In this document: one piece after another, positions 7,259 through 15,200 of the stretch
How positions within the stretch are numbered: the first letter of the stretch is position 1
Layout: each line of letters starts with the position of its first letter
NCBI GenBank assembly: GCA_947380285.1
Contig: CANCQD010000044.1
Span: forward strand, 1-17,360
Source: Burkholderiaceae bacterium
Lineage (GTDB): Bacteria > Pseudomonadota > Gammaproteobacteria > Burkholderiales > Burkholderiaceae
Direction of reading: 5' to 3'
DNA: 17,360 nt
The notes under the pieces: generated by a model
Databases searched by the model: none
Seen by the model: only the letters and a program-made list of their open reading frames with translations
Told to the model about the DNA's origin: nothing
Program-made: the position numbers and the translations under genes

Positions 7259-7999
7259 ATGTCTCAAAAAGTCGCATATGTAACTGGTGGTATGGGCGGT
7301 ATTGGTACCGCTATTTGTCAGCGTCTAGCTAAAGATGGTTTTAAGGTGATTGCCGGCTGCGGCCCAAATTCACCACGCAAAGACCGTTGGATTGGTGAGC
7401 AAAAGGTTTTGGGCTATGACTTTATAGCTTCTGAAGGGAACGTTTCTGACTGGGATAGCACTGTTGTTGCCTTTGAAAAGGTTAAGGCTGAAGTTGGTCG
7501 CGTTGATGTCTTGGTAAACAATGCCGGCATCACTCGTGACAGCGTATTCCGCAAAATGACACCCGATGCCTGGAAAGCAGTAATTGATACCAACTTGAAC
7601 TCCTTGTTCAATGTTACTAAACAAGTGATTGATGGCATGGTTGAAAACAACTGGGGTCGCATAATCAACATTTCCTCCGTGAATGGGCAAAAAGGTCAGT
7701 TTGGCCAAGCAAACTACTCCACTGCCAAAGCGGGTTTACATGGCTTTACCATGGCCTTAGCCCAAGAAGTGGCTACCAAGGGTGTAACTGTAAATACGGT
7801 TTCTCCTGGCTATATCGGTACTGATATGGTTAAAGCCATTCGTGAAGATGTTCTTGAAAAGATTGTTGCCGGCATTCCAGTCAAGCGTTTAGGCACGCCT
7901 GATGAGATTGCTTCTATCTGCTGCTGGATTGCTTCTGAAGATGGTGGTTATGCTACTGGTGCAGACTTCTCATTAAACGGTGGTATTCACACTGGTTAA
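7259..7999 (+). CDS. phaB: Acetoacetyl-CoA reductase (NADPH)
   Basis: PhaB reduces acetoacetyl-CoA to (R)-3-hydroxybutyryl-CoA, the PhaC substrate. It is a 246-residue short-chain dehydrogenase, the same length as C. necator PhaB1. The nucleotide-binding glycine motif is TGGMGGIG (9-16), with NNAG at 87-90. The catalytic residues are S140 in NISSVNGQKG, Y153 and K157 in NYSTAKAG. The block NGQKGQFGQANYSTAKAG and the start AYVTGGMGGIGTAICQRLAK are nearly identical to the Cupriavidus enzyme, which separates it from FabG. AAGGGG lies six bases before the ATG. The phaA gene that lies between phaC and phaB in C. necator is missing; the gap here is only 32 bp. Confidence 0.96.
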   Translation: MSQKVAYVTGGMGGIGTAICQRLAKDGFKVIAGCGPNSPRKDRWIGEQKVLGYDFIASEGNVSDWDSTVVAFEKVKAEVGRVDVLVNNAGITRDSVFRKMTPDAWKAVIDTNLNSLFNVTKQVIDGMVENNWGRIINISSVNGQKGQFGQANYSTAKAGLHGFTMALAQEVATKGVTVNTVSPGYIGTDMVKAIREDVLEKIVAGIPVKRLGTPDEIASICCWIASEDGGYATGADFSLNGGIHTG

Positions 8000-8000
8000 T

Positions 8001-8098
8001 ATTGCACTGCAGCAATTATGCAGTTCTTGCGGTATGCAACACAGCGTATTTACCTTTTGGTCAAACAAAGGCTAAACTACGCTGATGTTGCGATGCAG
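8001..8098. promoter_or_regulatory. TTGC/TGCAG motif cluster upstream of phaR, candidate PhaR operator
   Basis: The 118-bp gap between phaB and phaR is dense in TGC/GCA words. ATTGC (8001-8005) is inverted as GCAAT (8012-8016) around ACTGCA; CTGCAG lies at 8007-8012, TGCAG at 8019-8023, TTGCGG at 8027-8032, TGCAA at 8035-8039, and TTGCGATGCAG at 8088-8098 just before the ribosome binding site. PhaR proteins are known to bind TGC-rich sites (in Paracoccus, CTGC and GCAG half sites) and to repress their own gene. Autoregulation through these sites is therefore a reasonable inference, not shown by the sequence alone. Confidence 0.5.
8049..8078 (+). promoter_or_regulatory. Weak candidate promoter for phaR
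   Basis: TTTACC (8049-8054) and TAAACT (8073-8078) are separated by 18 bp, and each matches four of six consensus bases. Transcription would start near 8085, between the TGC motif groups, which suits repression by PhaR. phaR could equally be read from the phaC promoter. Confidence 0.3.
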
Positions 8099-8117
8099 TA
8101 AAGAGTAAGGAAAATAA

Positions 8118-8678
8118 ATGGTTACCCGCGCTAAACGAGCTGGCGAAGATCGGCTCATTAAGAAGTACCCTAATCGTCGTCTATACGATACGCAAACAAG
8201 CACTTATGTCACTTTGTCTGACATTAAGAGCTTAGTCATGGCGAGTGAGGTATTCAAAGTAGTTGACGCCAAAACTGAAGAAGATTTAACGCGCAACATT
8301 TTGCTGCAAATTATTCTTGAAGAAGAGGCTGGTGGCGCGCCAGTGTTCTCCACTCAAATGCTTTCGCAAATCATTCGCTTCTATGGAAACTCCATGCAAG
8401 GCTTGATGGGCAACTATCTTGAAAAGACAATGCAGTCTTTTGTGGATATTCACAACAAGCTTGGAGATCAAACCAAAGGACTCGGTGCGGGCAGTACTCC
8501 AGAAGCCTGGGCACAAATGATGAATCTGCAAAATCCCCTCATGCAAGGCTTGATGGGTAATTACATGGAACAAAGCAAAGATCTTTTTATCAAAATGCAA
8601 GAGCAAGTACAAGGCTCGCAAAATATCTTTGGAAACTTTCCATTCTCACCTCAGCCCAATAAGACTGAAAAAGAATAG
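8118..8678 (+). CDS. phaR: PHA synthesis repressor PhaR
   Basis: PhaR binds both DNA and PHA granules. In its known role it represses the phasin gene and its own gene until polymer accumulates and titrates it away. The 186-residue protein has the N-terminal PHB accumulation DNA-binding domain (about 12-75) with the signature [20 protein letters not shown], followed by two copies of the short polymer-interaction repeat: [20 protein letters not shown] (about 89-108) and [20 protein letters not shown] (about 139-158). Length and order match Cupriavidus PhaR (183 aa). TAAGGA lies six bases before the ATG. The two repeats share a 17-base identical DNA stretch. No phasin gene is in the window, so its main target must lie elsewhere. 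rimO begins two bases after its stop. Confidence 0.95.
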   Translation: MVTRAKRAGEDRLIKKYPNRRLYDTQTSTYVTLSDIKSLVMASEVFKVVDAKTEEDLTRNILLQIILEEEAGGAPVFSTQMLSQIIRFYGNSMQGLMGNYLEKTMQSFVDIHNKLGDQTKGLGAGSTPEAWAQMMNLQNPLMQGLMGNYMEQSKDLFIKMQEQVQGSQNIFGNFPFSPQPNKTEKE

Positions 8679-8680
8679 TT

Positions 8681-10039
8681 GTGGCTGGAAAAATTGGATT
8701 TGTATCCTTAGGGTGTCCTAAGGCGCTTGTAGATTCTGAGCTTATCCTGACGCAACTAAGCGCAGAAGGATATGAGACCGCCAAAGATTATTCTGGCGCT
8801 GATCTCGTGGTCGTCAATACCTGTGGCTTTATCGATTCGGCCGTTGAGGAGAGTCTCTCGGCTATTGGTGAAGCCTTAGCAGAAAACGGCAAGGTGATTG
8901 TGACTGGTTGCTTGGGGGCCAGAAAAAATGCCGATGGCAGTGATCTCATTTCTAGCATTCATCCTAAGGTGCTGGCCGTTACAGGGCCGCACGCTACTGC
9001 GGAAGTAATGCAAGCAATTCACTTGCATCTACCTAAGCCGCACGATCCATTTACTGATTTAGTTCCTCCGGCTGGTGTAAAGCTCACACCAAAGCATTAC
9101 GCCTATCTCAAAATCAGTGAAGGGTGTAACCATCGCTGTACTTTTTGCATCATTCCGAATATGCGGGGCGATTTAGTTTCGCGGCCGATTGGTGATGTAT
9201 TGCTTGAGGCTAAAAGATTATTTGAGTCTGGCGTAAAAGAATTGCTGGTTGTCTCGCAAGACACCAGTGCTTATGGTGTTGATATTCAATACCGCACCGG
9301 TTTTTGGGATGGCAAACCCGTTAAAACCAAAATGTTTGATTTGGTAAACGCCTTAAATCAAATTGCCCGCGAACATCAAGCTTGGGTGCGATTGCATTAT
9401 GTCTACCCTTATCCGCATGTAGATGATGTGCTTCCTTTGATGGCTGAGTTTTCAGAACATGGCTATGGTGTCTTGCCATATTTGGATATACCGCTGCAAC
9501 ATGCGCATCCAGATGTTCTTAAGCGAATGAAGCGTCCAGCCAGTGGCGAAAAGAATTTAGAACGGATCTTGGCATGGCGCGAAGCCTGTCCTGATTTAGT
9601 AGTTCGCAGCACCTTTATTGCAGGGTTTCCTGGCGAGACAGAGGAAGAGTTTGATTATCTTTTGAACTTCTTAGATGAGGCTCAAATTGATAGGGCTGGT
9701 TGTTTTGCCTATTCACCTGTTGAGGGCGCTACTGCCAATCAATTGGAAAATCCAGTTCCAGATGCTGTGCGAGAAGATCGTCGTGCGAGATTTATGGCAA
9801 AAGCAGAGGAAATTTCGATTAAGCGACTTGCTAAAAAAATAGGCAAACGCATTCAGGTGATTATTGATCGAGTTGATGATCAAGGTGGAATTGGCCGAAG
9901 CATCGGTGATGCCCCTGAAATCGATGGTCTGGTGAGGGTTTTGCCGCCAATCAAGCCATCTAAGCGCTATCGTGCCGGTGAAATCATCAAGGTAACTGTT
10001 ATTGGCTCCCAAGGGCATGACCTAGTAGCAGAAACTTGA
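8681..10039 (+). CDS. rimO: Ribosomal protein S12 methylthiotransferase RimO
   Basis: RimO is a radical-SAM enzyme that adds a methylthio group to the beta-carbon of a conserved aspartate of ribosomal protein S12. The 452 residues show the MTTase N-terminal domain with iron-sulfur cysteines C12 ([12 protein letters not shown]), C48 (NTCGFID) and C77 (VTGCLGA), the radical-SAM motif CNHRCTFC with C149, C153 and C156, and a C-terminal TRAM domain (about 385-450). The [10 protein letters not shown] signature distinguishes RimO from the tRNA enzyme MiaB. The start is a GTG two bases after the phaR stop, with no clear ribosome binding site, which implies translational coupling to phaR. As I recall, a RimO homologue also follows phaR in Cupriavidus and Ralstonia, so the arrangement is ancestral. 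Confidence 0.95.
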   Translation: MAGKIGFVSLGCPKALVDSELILTQLSAEGYETAKDYSGADLVVVNTCGFIDSAVEESLSAIGEALAENGKVIVTGCLGARKNADGSDLISSIHPKVLAVTGPHATAEVMQAIHLHLPKPHDPFTDLVPPAGVKLTPKHYAYLKISEGCNHRCTFCIIPNMRGDLVSRPIGDVLLEAKRLFESGVKELLVVSQDTSAYGVDIQYRTGFWDGKPVKTKMFDLVNALNQIAREHQAWVRLHYVYPYPHVDDVLPLMAEFSEHGYGVLPYLDIPLQHAHPDVLKRMKRPASGEKNLERILAWREACPDLVVRSTFIAGFPGETEEEFDYLLNFLDEAQIDRAGCFAYSPVEGATANQLENPVPDAVREDRRARFMAKAEEISIKRLAKKIGKRIQVIIDRVDDQGGIGRSIGDAPEIDGLVRVLPPIKPSKRYRAGEIIKVTVIGSQGHDLVAET

Positions 10040-10066
10040 GGAATGTATTAAAAATGAGGGTTGTAT

Positions 10067-10091
10067 TACTAATTTAGTACTTATTTAGTAC
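10067..10091. promoter_or_regulatory. Palindrome plus direct repeat upstream of the thiolase gene
   Basis: TACTAA-T-TTAGTA (10067-10079) is a perfect inverted repeat. TTTAGTAC occurs at 10073-10080 and again at 10084-10091, exactly 11 bp apart, close to one helical turn. This geometry is typical of a dimeric regulator site. It lies in the 91-bp gap between rimO and the thiolase and suggests that the thiolase has its own control. The regulator is unknown. Confidence 0.4.
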
Positions 10092-10097
10092 GGAGTC

Positions 10098-10113
10098 AGC
10101 CCAATCTTGGGCT
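10098..10113 (+). promoter_or_regulatory. Small hairpin just before the thiolase ribosome binding site
   Basis: AGCCCAA (10098-10104) and TTGGGCT (10107-10113) are perfect inverse complements; in RNA this forms a six-base-pair stem with the four-base loop AUCU. No T tract follows, so it is not an ordinary terminator. It ends four bases before the ribosome binding site AAAGGGG (10118-10124) and could protect the 5' end of the mRNA or affect translation. Confidence 0.4.
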
Positions 10114-10130
10114 TAGCAAAGGGGATTGAT

Positions 10131-11315
10131 ATGAGTCGTGATGTCGTTGTCTTAAGTGCAGTTCGTTCCGCAATTGGCACCTTTAATGGTTCCCTCAGCA
10201 GCTTTGAGCCTTCTGAGCTCGGCGGTATTGTGATGAAAGAGGCGGTTGCTCGCTCAGGCGTTGATCCAGCACTGATTAATTACGTTACTGTTGGAAATAC
10301 TATCCCTACGGATAGTCGTTACGCCTATGTTGCACGCGTTGCATCTATTCAAGCTGGCTTGCCGATGGAATCAGTAGCAATGGCATTGAATCGTTTATGC
10401 AGCTCTGGCTTGCAAGCGATCGTGACGACTGCACAACAAATTATGTTGGGTGATTGTGATTATGGTGTTGGCGGCGGCGTTGAAGTGATGTCACGCGGTA
10501 TGTATGGCTCACCAGCAATGCGAAGTGGTGCTCGTATGGGTGATACCAAGATGCTTGACTTGATGGTGGCTGTATTGACCGATCCATTTGGTGTTGGTCA
10601 TATGGGTGTTACAGCAGAGAACCTTGTTGAAAAATGGAAGCTTACTCGTGAAGAGCAAGACGCATTAGCGGTTGAATCTCATCGTCGTGCTGCCAATGCT
10701 ATTAAAGAAGGTCGTTTTAAATCTCAAATTGTTCCTATTACGATTAAGTCTCGTAAGGGCGATGTAATTTTTGATACTGACGAGCATTGCAAGCCAGAAA
10801 CCACAATGGAAACATTGGGCAAGATGAAGGCCGTGTTCAAAAAAGAAGGTGGGTCTGTTACGGCTGGTAATGCCTCTGGCATTAACGACGGCGCTGCATT
10901 CTTTGTATTGGCTGATGCTGAAACAGCCAAGAAAGCTGGTCACAAGCCGATTGCACGCTTGGTATCTTATGCAGTTGCTGGTGTACCAAACCACATCATG
11001 GGCGAAGGTCCTATTCCTGCAACTAAGATTGCACTTGAGCGTGCTGGTCTTACATTAGATCAAATTGACGTCATTGAATCTAATGAGGCTTTTGCCGCAC
11101 AAGCATTGGCTGTTACCAAAGGCTTGGGTTTAGATCCTGCTAAAACCAACGTGAATGGCGGCGCGATTGCATTAGGTCACCCAATTGGTTGCTCAGGTGC
11201 AGCGATTGCCACTAAAGCAATTCATGAGTTACACCGCGTTCAAGGTAAATACGCCTTGGTAACGATGTGTATCGGTGGTGGTCAAGGTATTGCGACAATT
11301 TTTGAGCGCCTGTAA
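10131..11315 (+). CDS. bktB: Beta-ketothiolase, BktB type (acetyl-CoA C-acyltransferase)
   Basis: Thiolases condense two acyl-CoA units. BktB of C. necator makes acetoacetyl-CoA and also 3-ketovaleryl-CoA for PHA copolymers. The 394 residues equal the length of C. necator BktB, and the catalytic residues fall at the same numbers: C90 in NRLCSSGLQAI, H350 in GHPIGCSGA and C380 in MCIGGGQG. HMGVTAEN and VTAGNASGINDGAA are further family blocks. The ATG at 10131 was chosen because AAAGGGG lies six bases upstream; an in-frame TTG at 10107 has none. The usual GHPIGASGA has Cys354 in place of Ala. This is the only thiolase in the window, so it probably does the job of the missing PhaA. A role in beta-oxidation cannot be excluded. 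Confidence 0.92.
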   Translation: MSRDVVVLSAVRSAIGTFNGSLSSFEPSELGGIVMKEAVARSGVDPALINYVTVGNTIPTDSRYAYVARVASIQAGLPMESVAMALNRLCSSGLQAIVTTAQQIMLGDCDYGVGGGVEVMSRGMYGSPAMRSGARMGDTKMLDLMVAVLTDPFGVGHMGVTAENLVEKWKLTREEQDALAVESHRRAANAIKEGRFKSQIVPITIKSRKGDVIFDTDEHCKPETTMETLGKMKAVFKKEGGSVTAGNASGINDGAAFFVLADAETAKKAGHKPIARLVSYAVAGVPNHIMGEGPIPATKIALERAGLTLDQIDVIESNEAFAAQALAVTKGLGLDPAKTNVNGGAIALGHPIGCSGAAIATKAIHELHRVQGKYALVTMCIGGGQGIATIFERL

Positions 11316-11345
11316 TCAAAGCGCTTTATAGATCCCATTACGGAA

Positions 11346-11373
11346 GATCTCTTAAATAAAAGCTTAAGAGATC
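11346..11373. terminator. Hairpin between convergent bktB and serB, overlapping the serB stop
   Basis: GATCTCTTAA (11346-11355) and TTAAGAGATC (11364-11373) form a perfect 10-bp stem around an 8-base loop. The serB stop codon (11364-11366) lies in the stem. Neither strand has a clear T run after the stem, so it is not a classic intrinsic terminator. Its place between two convergent genes still makes a role in 3'-end formation likely. Confidence 0.45.
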
Positions 11374-12254
11374 AGCAGTAAAGCAGCATCTAAGCCGACT
11401 CGGTCAAAAGCCGCGTCGGCTTTTTCTTTGACGACAGGCTTGGCTTGATAGGCAATGCTAATGCCTGAACCATTCATCATGATTAAATCATTGGCGCCAT
11501 CGCCCATGGTGATGGCATTGGCTTTAGTGCAACCAAGGCGGGCGCAAGCCTCGTCCAAGTGGGCGGCCTTCGCAGCACCATCAACAATATCGCCAAGCAC
11601 TTGACCGGTTAGCTTGCCATCAATGATTTCCAGAGTGTTGGCCTGAGTTTGCTTAAAGCCTAATTGCTGCCTCAACTTTTCTGTGAAGAAGGTAAATCCA
11701 CCAGAGACAAGAAGCGTATAAATGCCGCGCTCGTTTGCTCCGGCTAAAAGCTCTGGAGCTCCAGGGTTGGGTCGTAATCGCTCACGATAAACTGACTCAA
11801 GTGCAGCAGCATTTACCCCTTCTAAAAGGGCAACCCGTCTTCTTAAGCTTTCTTTAAAGTCTTTAATCTCACCACGCATAGTGGCTTCAGTAATTTCAGC
11901 CACAGCAGATTTTTTCCCCGTGAAGTCAGCAATCTCATCAATACATTCAATATTGATGAGTGTGGAGTCCATATCCATGGCTAATATGCGTATATCTTGC
12001 GGCATGAGATCGGGTTTCAAAAAGCAAAGGTCTACATTAAATCCAGCAGCAATAGCGCGCAGTTGCTCGCGTTGGATTATTTCGAGGTGGGCACTGGATT
12101 CGAAGCGCTCAGAATAATAGCTGCCATTTCCTATTTGACCGCTAATAGAGTGCAAGGAAACACCAAAGGTCAGAGCGTAATCTTTTAATAAAAAGATGAA
12201 CTTTTCCGCGATTGGATCTCTAGACAGAGCTACAAGGGCTTGGTGTTTGGGCAT
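11364..12254 (-). CDS. serB: Phosphoserine phosphatase
   Basis: SerB hydrolyses 3-phosphoserine, the last step of serine synthesis, in the cytoplasm. The 296-residue protein has an N-terminal region of about 85 residues resembling the regulatory ACT-like domain, then a HAD phosphatase domain. HAD motif I is AMDMDSTLI with nucleophile D94 and acid/base D96. The ECIDEIADFTG segment is typical of SerB, motif II is LLVSGGFTFF, and motif IV is MGDGANDL with D252 and D256. It lies 21 bp downstream of mfd on the same strand and is probably cotranscribed with it; the ATG has no strong ribosome binding site. The adjacency of serB and mfd is, as I recall, common in Burkholderiaceae. Confidence 0.95.
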   Translation of the reverse strand: MPKHQALVALSRDPIAEKFIFLLKDYALTFGVSLHSISGQIGNGSYYSERFESSAHLEIIQREQLRAIAAGFNVDLCFLKPDLMPQDIRILAMDMDSTLINIECIDEIADFTGKKSAVAEITEATMRGEIKDFKESLRRRVALLEGVNAAALESVYRERLRPNPGAPELLAGANERGIYTLLVSGGFTFFTEKLRQQLGFKQTQANTLEIIDGKLTGQVLGDIVDGAAKAAHLDEACARLGCTKANAITMGDGANDLIMMNGSGISIAYQAKPVVKEKADAAFDRVGLDAALLLIS

Positions 12255-12275
12255 AGCTTAATAATAATCGGATTG

Positions 12276-15200
12276 TTAGCTTGCTTTTGCAGTGCTCAAG
12301 ACGGCGGATTCATTGAGGCGTCGCAAGATGTTGCGAATAGCATCTAAGCGTTGCTCTAGCTTCTCAAAGTCACGCTCTTTTTGAGGGAGAACTTTTAACT
12401 TATCTTGGCCATTGAGTTGGATAAATTTTGAAGACTGGATTAACTGAATAATCTTCATCGGATCAATTGGTGGATTTGGGATGAATTGAATTTGTATCGA
12501 CGCAGGTGTTGCATCAATTTTTTTAATTCCAAACCCAGTCATTTCAAGTCGCAAGCGGTGAGTTTCATAAAAAGACTTAGCTTGATCGGGCAAGTCGCCA
12601 AAGCGATCAACCAACTCTTCACGTAAGCCCATTAATTCAGAGAAGTCATTGGTGCCAGCAAAACGCTTATAAAGAGATAGGCGCTCGTGCACATCGGGAC
12701 AGTAGTCTTCTGGAAGCAGGGCTGGAACCCCAAGATTGACATCGGTAGTTGCTTGCAATGGCGAAAGCAGGTCTGGCTCTTTGCCACTACGAAGCGATTT
12801 GACTGCGCGATTGAGCATCTCGGTATAAAGCTGAAAGCCAATCTCATGGATCTCACCGGATTGTTTATCACCCAAAACTTCACCAGCCCCACGAATCTCC
12901 AAGTCATGCATAGCTAAATAGAATCCCGAGCCAAGTTCTTCCATTGCTTGAATAGCATTCAGACGCAACTGCGCTTGCTTGCTAAGCGCTTCAGGATCGG
13001 GCACCAGTAAATATGCATAAGCCTGGTGATGTGAGCGACCTACACGACCCCGTAATTGATGCAATTGGGCTAGGCCAAATTTATCGGCGCGATGCATGAT
13101 GATGGTATTGGCTGTTGGAACGTCAATACCGGTTTCAATAATCGTAGTACACAGCAAGATATTGGTGCGTTGAGTAACAAACTCACGCATGACGGATTCC
13201 AATTCACGTTCATGCATTTGGCCGTGAGCCACACTAATACTGGCCTCAGGGATAAGTTCTTGCAAGGCATGTTTACGATTCTGAATCGTTTCTACTTCGT
13301 TATGCAGGAAATAGACTTGGCCACCACGTTTAATTTCACGAAGGACAGCTTCACGAATGATGCCATCTCCCTCGCGCCTTACAAAGGTCTTAATAGCCAG
13401 ACGCTTCTGTGGTGCAGTGGCAATGATGGACAGCTCACGCAATCCTTCCATTGCCATGCCAAGCGTTCTTGGAATAGGCGTTGCGGTCAGAGTCAAAATA
13501 TCGACTTCTGCACGTAGAGCTTTAAGGGCATCTTTTTGGCGAACGCCAAAGCGATGCTCTTCATCCACAATGACTAAGCCCAAATTAGCAAATCGAGTCT
13601 CTTTGGAGAGCAACTTATGTGTACCAATAATGATGTCAGCCTCTCCTTTTGCGATGGCTTCTAGGGCTGCATTAATTTCTTTAGTGGTTTTAAAACGCGA
13701 GAGCTCAACAATACGTACCGGCCAATCTGCAAAGCGATCCTTCCAAGTGGCTACGTGTTGTTCTGCAAGAAGAGTGGTCGGGGCCAGAATGGCGACTTGC
13801 TTTCCACCCATAACGGCTACAAAGCTGGCGCGTAAGGCGACTTCGGTTTTTCCAAAACCAACATCACCACATACCAAGCGATCCATTGGTGTGCCGCTAG
13901 TCATATCTCCAATAACCGCAGCAATCGCATTGGCTTGGTCTGGCGTTTCTTCAAAGCCGAAGCTTTCTGCGAAAGCGGCATAGTCATGGGCTGAAAACTC
14001 AAAAGCATGACCCTTGCGTATAGCTCTAGCTGCGTATAAGGCCAGAAGCTCTGCGGCGGTGTCGCGAATTTGTTGTGCTGCTTTACGTTTCGCTTTATCC
14101 CACTGACCGGAGCCCAATTGATGTAAGGGAGCTGAGTCTGGGTCGGAGCCTGCGTAGCGTGTAACCATCTGTAACTGCTGAACGGGAACGTATAAGGTAG
14201 CTTGACCTGAATATTGAAGGTGTAGAAATTCTTCAAAAATAGGCGCTTCTTTGGGCGGCGCTAGATTTAGCAGAACCAGGCCTTGGTAGCGCCCGATACC
14301 ATGCTCTGCATGAACTACGGGATCGCCGATCTTGAGCTCAGAGAGATCCTTAAACAGCATGTCTGGATCGGCACTCTCATTTGCTTTGCCTTTACGTCGC
14401 TGTCTTGCTGTGGTGGTAAATAATTCTGCTTCTGTAATGACAAGCAAATTTTCTGCTGGCCAAGAAAATCCATTGAAGAGCGGGGCAGTGACCAAGCCAA
14501 ATAGAGAATTGCTTTTAATGAACTCGGCAATGCTATCAAAGCCTTCTGGCTTCAAGGGGTAGAGTGGTTTGCCATCCTGACTTGCAACCGAATTACTCTC
14601 ATCGAAGAGTTGTCGAATGGATTCCTTGCGTCCGGCACTATCACTGCACACCAGTACGCGAACCTTTTCTGATGCGACTACTTTGCGAAGCAGGTTGATA
14701 GGGTCAGCATCACGACGATGAACTGCAATATCGGGAACTGCGAGAAATTGACTCTTCTCGGTGGCGTCTTTTTCGAGTGTTAGTCGTGCATACGGTTTGG
14801 AGGTGGTGAAAAATTCATCGACATCAAGAAATAATTCTTTGGGCGAAAGAATAGGGCGATCAAGATCATGCTTAAGGAACTCATACCGAGTGAGCGTATC
14901 TTTCCAAAAGCCTTTGATGGTTTCTTCTACATCACCAATGCTTACTAACCAAACAGGACCACCTGAGCGAGGAAAGTAATCAAAGAGGTTGGATCGCTCT
15001 TCAAAGAAGAGGGGCAAGTAAGATTCAATCCCTGCACTTGGTATTCCTAAATTGGCATCTTTATAAATGGAACAGCGACTCGGATCGCCTTCAAAAACCT
15101 CTCTCCAACGACCTCTAAATGCAGTGCGAGAAGCATCGTCAAATGGAAACTCATGTCCAGGGAGGAGGCGAATTTCCTTGACGGGATAGAGGCTACGCTG

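Noticed and set aside
10107..10130. TTG start extending the thiolase by eight residues
   Set aside because: It lies within a hairpin and has no ribosome binding site, while the ATG at 10131 has AAAGGGG six bases upstream and gives the family's exact length.
13092..13983. Open frames of 141 and 208 codons on the plus strand inside mfd
   Set aside because: They are the reverse side of the strongly conserved Mfd helicase region, and their products are low-complexity or resemble no family.
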